Positions 58,700 through 64,000 of a stretch of DNA of 64,000 bases are shown here, one piece after another. The notes below the pieces were generated by a model, which saw only the letters and a list, made by a program, of their open reading frames with translations, did not search any database and was not told where the DNA came from. The translations under genes and the position numbers were made by a program. The DNA is from Flavobacteriaceae bacterium UBA4022 (GTDB taxonomy: Bacteria; Bacteroidota; Bacteroidia; Flavobacteriales; Flavobacteriaceae). The stretch lies in assembly GCA_002384055.1 (NCBI GenBank), contig DGAU01000029.1, positions 78,052-142,051 on the forward strand, written 5' to 3'. The stretch's first letter is position 1. The number at the start of each line of letters is the position of its first letter.

Positions 58700-60037
58700 A
58701 TGAAAAAAATCTTTCTTTTTTTATTTTGCTTGGTCGGTACTTATTCTGGGCTATCGGCACAAACCGACATGCGTCTTTACGACATGATCAAAGGCATCAG
58801 TAGCACCCGTATTGCCCAGGATGTAAAAACCCTAGTTGATTTTGGCACGCGACATACTTTAAGCGATACGATTTCGAGCACACAGGGCATTGGCGCCGCA
58901 AGGCGCTTTATCAAAAAAGAATTTGAGGCCATTAGTCTGGCCTGTGGTGGATGCCTAGAAGTCTCTTATCAAAAGACTTTGGTCAAAAAAGGAACTAATG
59001 AACGCATCTTTGAAGATGTCTGGGTGGTCAACGTTGTCGCGATACAAAGGGGCACAACCCATCCAAATACCTACATCATGATGTCAGGCGACATCGACTC
59101 ACGCATCAGCGACCCTAATAACGCTACCGACGCCTCGCCCGGTGCCAATGACAATGCCAGCGGCATGGCAGGCACACTCGAAGCTGCTCGCCTACTCTCT
59201 CAATACTCCTTTGGCAATAGCATCGTCTACTTGGGTCTTAGTGGAGAAGAGCAAGGGCTTTTTGGCGGCGGAGGCTTTGCGCAAGAAGCAATGGAAAAGC
59301 AATGGGATATCATTGGGGTGTTCAATAATGACATGATTGGCAATACCACAGGAATAGATGGTGTTAAAGACAACCGAGCATTCCGTATTTTTAGTGAACC
59401 AACACCCGTGACCGAGACCGAAGCACAGCGCCGTGCGCGCCGCTTCTATGGCGGTGAAGTAGATGGTGTCTCGCGCCAATTGGCGCGATATGTTTATCAA
59501 AAGACAAAAACCTATATGCCCGAAATGAACCCTATGCTCATTTACCGTTTAGACCGATTCGGTCGCGGCGGACATCATCGCCCATTCAACGACAAGGGTT
59601 TTGCGGGTATTAGAATCATGGAAGCCCACGAAAACTACAACCAACAACACCAAGATTTACGCACTGAAAATGGTGTCCTCTATGGAGACCGTATCCAGCA
59701 TGTTGATTTTGACTATGCGGCCAAACTCACTGCTGTGAATACCATTAATCTCGCGGCTTTAGCTTGGGCCCCGCCGGCCCCTAAGGAAGTAGCCATTGGC
59801 GGTATTGTCGCTCCTTCAGCCGTGTTGAGATGGTCTGCGGTAGCAGGCGCTGTGGCCTACAAAATTTATTGGCGCGACACCACGTCCCCAACTTGGGAAT
59901 TCAGTAGGGTTGTTACTGATGCCACAGAATGCACACTTGAGGGTATTGTGGTGGATAATTATTTCTTTGGCGTGGCCGCATTAGGCCCTGAGGGACACCA
60001 GAGCGTAGTGGCCTTTCCTAACAAAATTCTGCGCTGA
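58700..60037 (+). CDS. Secreted M28-family aminopeptidase-like protein with fibronectin III domain
   Basis: A 445-residue exported protein (signal peptide to LSAQ, residue 21). The M28 zinc peptidase domain is recognisable by PGANDNASGMAGTLEAARLL (Asp151 as zinc bridge) and YLGLSGEEQGLFGG (Glu183 catalytic, Glu184 zinc ligand). The first zinc ligand segment, usually GHYDS, reads GDIDS, so Asp131 takes the place of His. A C-terminal fibronectin type III domain (from about residue 358: APPAPKEVAIGGI and VAGAVAYKIYWRD) ends the protein. It is the first gene of a unit with the M1 peptidase, sharing one base at the junction. Confidence 0.88.
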   Translation: MKKIFLFLFCLVGTYSGLSAQTDMRLYDMIKGISSTRIAQDVKTLVDFGTRHTLSDTISSTQGIGAARRFIKKEFEAISLACGGCLEVSYQKTLVKKGTNERIFEDVWVVNVVAIQRGTTHPNTYIMMSGDIDSRISDPNNATDASPGANDNASGMAGTLEAARLLSQYSFGNSIVYLGLSGEEQGLFGGGGFAQEAMEKQWDIIGVFNNDMIGNTTGIDGVKDNRAFRIFSEPTPVTETEAQRRARRFYGGEVDGVSRQLARYVYQKTKTYMPEMNPMLIYRLDRFGRGGHHRPFNDKGFAGIRIMEAHENYNQQHQDLRTENGVLYGDRIQHVDFDYAAKLTAVNTINLAALAWAPPAPKEVAIGGIVAPSAVLRWSAVAGAVAYKIYWRDTTSPTWEFSRVVTDATECTLEGIVVDNYFFGVAALGPEGHQSVVAFPNKILR

Positions 60038-61665
60038 TGATGACAAAAATACACTTCATACTTCTGCTGTTATTGCCTCTAGGGGTCTATGGACAATTTA
60101 CCAGACAAGATTCTCTGCGGGGTGGGCTTACACCAGAGCGGGTTTGGTGGGACCTAAAACACTACGATCTTGTGGTAGCTGTATCTCCTGAAACGAAAGA
60201 ATTTAAGGGTTCCAATACCATTACCTATCAAGTAATCGACACCGCACAAAGAATGCAAATTGATCTGCAAGCCCCTATGTCACTGGATCGCGTGATTCAA
60301 AACAACCAAAACCTTACCTTCACCCAAGAAGGCGCCGCTCATTTCATCACCCTCAAAGACCAACAAGAACTAGGCAGCGAACAAAAAATCACCTTATATT
60401 TTGAAGGTGCCCCAAGAAGCGCTATTAATCCGCCATGGGATGGAGGCGTTACCTGGCAACTTGACCAACAAGAGCGTCCTTTTATTGCCACAGCCAATCA
60501 AGGTATTGGGGCCAGTATATGGTGGCCTAACAAGGACCATCCTTATGATGAGCCTGAACAAGGTGCCAAAATCGCGATCATGGTACCGAAGGGTGTGACA
60601 GCAGTAGCCAATGGACGACTGATCCAGACCAGCACCGTTGGAGATCAAATGCAGTTTATCTGGCAAGTCGTTAACCCCATTAATAATTATGGTATCAACA
60701 TAAATATTGGCCATTATGTGCATTTTAATGAGCCCTACAAGGGCCTGAATGGGCCACTATCCATGGATTACTGGGTTCTAGACTATAATCTAGAAGCCGC
60801 ACAAGAACAATTCAAACAAGCGCCCATGATGATGGAGGCTTTCGAGCATTGGTTTGGCCCCTACCCGTTTTACGAAGACGGATTTAAATTGGTTCAGGTC
60901 CCCTACTTAGGCATGGAACACCAAAGCAGCGTCACCTATGGTAATGGCTTTAGCAATGGCTACCGAGGCACGGACCTCAGCGGCAGTGGCTGGGGCAATC
61001 GCTTTGATTTTATCATTATTCACGAATCTGGGCACGAGTGGTTTGCCAACAACATCACCAATATTGATGTAGCCGATATGTGGATGCACGAGAGTTTTAC
61101 CGCCTATTCAGAGAATCTATACCTGGACTATTTTTTTGGCAAAGAGGCCTCGCGGGCTTATGTACTGGGTACCAAAAAGAGAATTTTGAACGACAAGCCG
61201 ATCATTGGTCCTTATGGCGTCAACCAAGAAGGCAGCAGTGACATGTATTACAAAGGAGCCAACATACTGCACACCCTCAGGCAGCTCATTGACAATGATA
61301 AGCTTTGGCGAGAAATACTCACTGGTCTTAATCGAGAATTCTACCACAAAACCATTAGCTCCGCTCAATTAGAAACCTACATCAGCAGGGCTTCAGGGAT
61401 TGATCTCACCGCGTTTTGGCAACAATATTTGCGCACCAAAGATTTACCTATACTGGCCTATAAATGGGTGCAAAATGAACTTTCATTTCGCTATCAGGAT
61501 ACGGTTTCTGACTTTGACATGCCCGTGCGGGCAATCGTTAATGGTAAGTCACAATGGATTTATCCCAGTGATCAATGGCAATCATTAACCTTTTCTGAGC
61601 CGGTAACCTCTTTCGCAGTAGAACAAGACTTCCTGGTCACCACTCAAGAAGTAAAAGTGCCCTAA
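60037..61665 (+). CDS. M1-family zinc aminopeptidase
   Basis: A 542-residue exported metallopeptidase with signal peptide to GVYGQ (residue 20). The gluzincin motif HESGH (His329-Glu330, His333) is followed by the third zinc ligand Glu352 after 18 residues, the exact M1 spacing. The exopeptidase motif reads LGMEHQ in place of GxMEN. It lacks the C-terminal helical domain of the largest M1 enzymes, in line with short Bacteroidota forms. Its ATG at 60037 overlaps the M28 stop, and its own stop overlaps the TauE start, so the three are coupled. With M28 it likely trims peptides outside the inner membrane. Confidence 0.93.
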   Translation: MMTKIHFILLLLLPLGVYGQFTRQDSLRGGLTPERVWWDLKHYDLVVAVSPETKEFKGSNTITYQVIDTAQRMQIDLQAPMSLDRVIQNNQNLTFTQEGAAHFITLKDQQELGSEQKITLYFEGAPRSAINPPWDGGVTWQLDQQERPFIATANQGIGASIWWPNKDHPYDEPEQGAKIAIMVPKGVTAVANGRLIQTSTVGDQMQFIWQVVNPINNYGININIGHYVHFNEPYKGLNGPLSMDYWVLDYNLEAAQEQFKQAPMMMEAFEHWFGPYPFYEDGFKLVQVPYLGMEHQSSVTYGNGFSNGYRGTDLSGSGWGNRFDFIIIHESGHEWFANNITNIDVADMWMHESFTAYSENLYLDYFFGKEASRAYVLGTKKRILNDKPIIGPYGVNQEGSSDMYYKGANILHTLRQLIDNDKLWREILTGLNREFYHKTISSAQLETYISRASGIDLTAFWQQYLRTKDLPILAYKWVQNELSFRYQDTVSDFDMPVRAIVNGKSQWIYPSDQWQSLTFSEPVTSFAVEQDFLVTTQEVKVP

Positions 61666-62402
61666 TGCTCGACCCCGTTTTTGTTTGTTTTTTGTTATTT
61701 GGTATTGGCGCTCTGACCTTTACCCTGTCTACCCTTACGGGCGGGGGCGGCGCCATGGCCCAGATCCCCATAATGAATGCGTTAGTTGGCCCTAATCTTG
61801 CCGCCCCGCTGGTCAATTTAGGGGCGTTCATCAGTCGGCCTTCACGCGTCTTATTATTTTGGAAACACATCTACTGGCCAGTCTTTTGGTATTATGTCCC
61901 AATGGCTATTTTGGGTTCCTTTTTGGCCTCTTGGTGGTTTTCGTCCCTTAACGCTCAATGGATACAAATTGTGGTGGGGTTATTTCTGATCAGTACTGTT
62001 TTTCAGTACCGTTTTGGCAAAAAAAAACAGTCCTTTAACATGCGCCTTTGGTATTTTATGCCATTGGGTCTGGTGGTATCGTTTATTGGAACGCTCACCG
62101 GCGGAATGGGTCCTATCCTTAATCCATTTTTATTGAATTTAGGACTCAAAAAAGAAGCCCTTGTAGGCACCAAAGGCGCTCAATCTTTTTTTATGGGAAT
62201 AGGGCAAATCACGGCCTATTCGGCCTTTGGCCTATTGAGTGATCGTGTATGGCTTTATGGGCTCTGCTTGGGATTAGGCGCGAGCTTAGGCAACTATATC
62301 GGCAAGAGATTATTATACCGCATTTCAGAGAAAAAATTCAGACAAATCCTTATTGGCTATATGGTTCTAAGTGGTGTACTCTTAGTTTATGGTGCCCTAT
62401 AG
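61665..62402 (+). CDS. TauE/SafE-family membrane transporter
   Basis: A 245-residue inner-membrane protein with about seven or eight hydrophobic helices and the two repeats of the TauE/SafE fold: LTGGGGAMAQIPIMNALVG and LTGGMGPILNPFLLNLGL-type segments at equivalent positions. Members are proposed exporters of sulfite or other organosulfur anions. The substrate cannot be told from sequence. The start shares a base with the stop of the M1 gene, making it the last gene of the unit. Confidence 0.9.
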   Translation: MLDPVFVCFLLFGIGALTFTLSTLTGGGGAMAQIPIMNALVGPNLAAPLVNLGAFISRPSRVLLFWKHIYWPVFWYYVPMAILGSFLASWWFSSLNAQWIQIVVGLFLISTVFQYRFGKKKQSFNMRLWYFMPLGLVVSFIGTLTGGMGPILNPFLLNLGLKKEALVGTKGAQSFFMGIGQITAYSAFGLLSDRVWLYGLCLGLGASLGNYIGKRLLYRISEKKFRQILIGYMVLSGVLLVYGAL

Positions 62403-62475
62403 TTTTGTGCGCTAATTTTGGCCACTAAGCCTAATTTTTGGTAACTTCCCTCTTCAATTATTCCAAACCATTGTT

Positions 62476-64000
62476 ATGCACGCAACAATTCGCCTCGCCC
62501 TAGCCATTGGGCTTTTTTTGACTACTGGCCCATGGGGTATTGCCCAAGGTATAGATCCTTCATTGTTAAAAGACTTAAAGCCCAGATCGATAGGTCCTGC
62601 TGGAATGTCAGGACGGGTAACCGCTATTGATGTGGTCAACACAAACCCAGAAATCATCTATGTGGGCACCGCCTCTGGAGGTGTTTGGAAAACAACTGGA
62701 GGTGGCCAATCATGGACGCCTTTATTTGAAAAGGAAGCGACCAGCTCTATTGGTTCGTTAGCCATTGACCAAAGTAATCCTTCGGTGATTTGGGTAGGTA
62801 CAGGAGAAGGCAATCCGAGAAATAGCCTCAATGGGGGTTATGGTGTATATCGCTCTATTGATGCGGGCAAAAATTGGCAGCATATGGGACTTGAAGAAAC
62901 CCGTCACATTCACCGTATTTTGATTGATCCACGAGACGCCAATACGGTCTACGTGGGGGCAATCGGCTCTCCATGGGGAGAACACCCAGAGCGCGGTGTT
63001 TTTAAAACAACTGATGGCGGTAAAACCTGGGCCAAAATATTGTTCAGTAATAACCGATCAGGGGTAGCCGATATGGTTATGGATCCGCATAATCCCAATA
63101 AGATCGTTGTGGCCCTTTGGGAGCACAAACGCGATCCTTGGCATTTTACATCGGGTGGCAAAGGAAGTGGCCTATACATTACCCACGATGGGGGGGAAAC
63201 CTGGCAACAAAAAACCCATTCCGACGGGCTGCCAAAAGGCGACTTAGGCCGCATCGGACTGGCCATTGCCCCAAGTAATCCAGACCGTATTTATGCCCTT
63301 ATTGAATCTAAAAAGAATGCCTTATACCGCAGTGATGACGGGGGGGGCCATTGGCAAAAGATCAACGATAATGACGATATTGGCAACCGCCCATTTTATT
63401 ATTCAGATATTTTTGTAGATCCGCAAAACGAACACCTGGTTTACTCGGTGTTTACCTATGTCAATGTTTCTATTGATGGAGGTAAAAGTTTTGAGCAATT
63501 GATGCCCGCTTATGGGGTAGACAACGGCGTACACCCCGACCACCATGCCTGGTGGATCCACCCAGAAAATGGGAAATATATGATGGATGGAAACGACGGT
63601 GGATTGAACATCACCAAAGATGGTGGCAAGTCATGGCGTTTTGTGGGGAATCTTCCTGTGGGTCAGTTTTATCATATTGCGACAGATATGGAATACCCCT
63701 ACAATGTTTATGGGGGTATGCAAGACAATGGCAGTTGGCGCGGTCCCGCCTATGTATGGAGCGCTCAAGGGATACGCAATAGTTATTGGCAAGAAATCTC
63801 TTTTGGGGATGGATTCGATGTAGTCCCTGATCCCGAAGACAGCCGTTATGGATGGAGCATGAGCCAGGAAGGTTATGTGAGCCGCTATGACCACCAGACC
63901 GGTAATAATTATACCGTACGACCAACACACCCCGATCCCGACATGCGTTTGCGCTTCAATTGGAATAGTGCCATAAGTATTGATCCATTTGATGCGAGCA
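62476..64000 (+). CDS. Secreted BNR/VPS10-like repeat protein (C-terminus cut by window edge)
   Basis: The frame from the ATG at 62476 stays open to the window end (508 codons). The signal peptide reads MHATIRLALAIGLFLTTG and cleavage is expected after GIAQ. The mature part starts DLKPRSIGPAGMSGRV, typical of long Bacteroidota beta-propeller proteins of about 1,000 residues. BNR repeats are clear: GGVWKTTGGGQSWTPL, YRSIDAGKNWQHMG, FKTTDGGKTWAKIL, YITHDGGETWQQK, YRSDDGGGHWQKI, NITKDGGKSWRFV. Members are annotated as glycosyl hydrolase- or sortilin-like, but no catalytic residues can be assigned here. The gene starts 74 bases after tauE without a clear promoter. Confidence 0.9.
   Translation, partial: MHATIRLALAIGLFLTTGPWGIAQGIDPSLLKDLKPRSIGPAGMSGRVTAIDVVNTNPEIIYVGTASGGVWKTTGGGQSWTPLFEKEATSSIGSLAIDQSNPSVIWVGTGEGNPRNSLNGGYGVYRSIDAGKNWQHMGLEETRHIHRILIDPRDANTVYVGAIGSPWGEHPERGVFKTTDGGKTWAKILFSNNRSGVADMVMDPHNPNKIVVALWEHKRDPWHFTSGGKGSGLYITHDGGETWQQKTHSDGLPKGDLGRIGLAIAPSNPDRIYALIESKKNALYRSDDGGGHWQKINDNDDIGNRPFYYSDIFVDPQNEHLVYSVFTYVNVSIDGGKSFEQLMPAYGVDNGVHPDHHAWWIHPENGKYMMDGNDGGLNITKDGGKSWRFVGNLPVGQFYHIATDMEYPYNVYGGMQDNGSWRGPAYVWSAQGIRNSYWQEISFGDGFDVVPDPEDSRYGWSMSQEGYVSRYDHQTGNNYTVRPTHPDPDMRLRFNWNSAISIDPFDAS

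Noticed and set aside
1..64000. tRNA, rRNA, CRISPR arrays, insertion sequences or prophage genes
   Set aside because: Reading the intergenic gaps and frames I saw no cloverleaf or T-loop sequence, no regular direct repeats, and no transposase, integrase or phage structural proteins.

Overview
The window is a stretch of chromosome from a Gram-negative bacterium of the phylum Bacteroidota, most likely a marine Flavobacteriaceae-type organism. The evidence is in the sequence. Several promoters match the Bacteroidota form TTG-N19-TAnnTTTG. Four proteins carry C-terminal type IX secretion (T9SS) sorting domains. CarB is the short form (950 aa), L31 is type B, and the GlmU-like protein, the PadR/PspC pair, the DUF4199-GT2 pair and a 64-residue MARAMF protein all look flavobacterial. 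Base composition is even, and I see no insertion sequence, prophage, CRISPR array, rRNA or tRNA. Genes are tightly packed on both strands.

Layout. 1-4.1 kb: a partial acyltransferase, a CoA-type Nudix hydrolase head-to-head with a lipoprotein cyclophilin, oxyR, a small conserved protein and a DUF4442 protein. 4.2-6.9 kb: a small membrane peptide, PadR and PspC operon, then a small secreted protein. 6.9-8.4 kb: divergent trxB and trxA. 8.4-13.5 kb: a vitamin B12 uptake locus, with a cobalamin riboswitch leading a BtuB-like TonB receptor on the minus strand and btuF-btuC-btuD on the plus strand. 13.6-24.4 kb: rmuC, a surface cupredoxin, carB, rpmH, a thioredoxin-like protein, a lytic transglycosylase, a hydrolase, a pirin, a small GNAT and mtaB. 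24.4-29.2 kb: an orphan peptide-binding lipoprotein, then MbnP, a diheme peroxidase and a YHYH protein with a T9SS tail. 29.3-36.1 kb: GlmU-like protein, rpmE, DUF4199, GT2, a phosphohexomutase and an MsbA-type exporter. 36.1-40.4 kb: an ECF sigma operon, a Ycf48-like lipoprotein and an RsmB-type RNA methyltransferase. 40.4-49.6 kb: a large T9SS protein, purL and a T9SS carboxypeptidase. 49.7-57.6 kb: fatty acid degradation (acyl-CoA ligase, MarR regulator, fadN-fadA-fadE). 57.5-64 kb: galM, an M28-M1-TauE operon and a BNR-repeat protein cut by the window end.

Functional links. OxyR and thioredoxin/thioredoxin reductase are redox defence genes. The B12 locus covers outer-membrane, periplasmic and inner-membrane steps of import. 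The fad block forms a full beta-oxidation cycle with a local regulator and a perfect 24-bp palindrome as candidate operator. The most unusual unit is the MbnP-diheme peroxidase-YHYH cassette, which resembles the MbnH/MbnP tryptophan-oxidising pair of methanobactin loci but is joined to a surface-sorted protein of unknown function. A separate T9SS-tailed type 1 copper protein lies 11 kb away. Three tail-to-tail gene pairs share overlapping stop codons.
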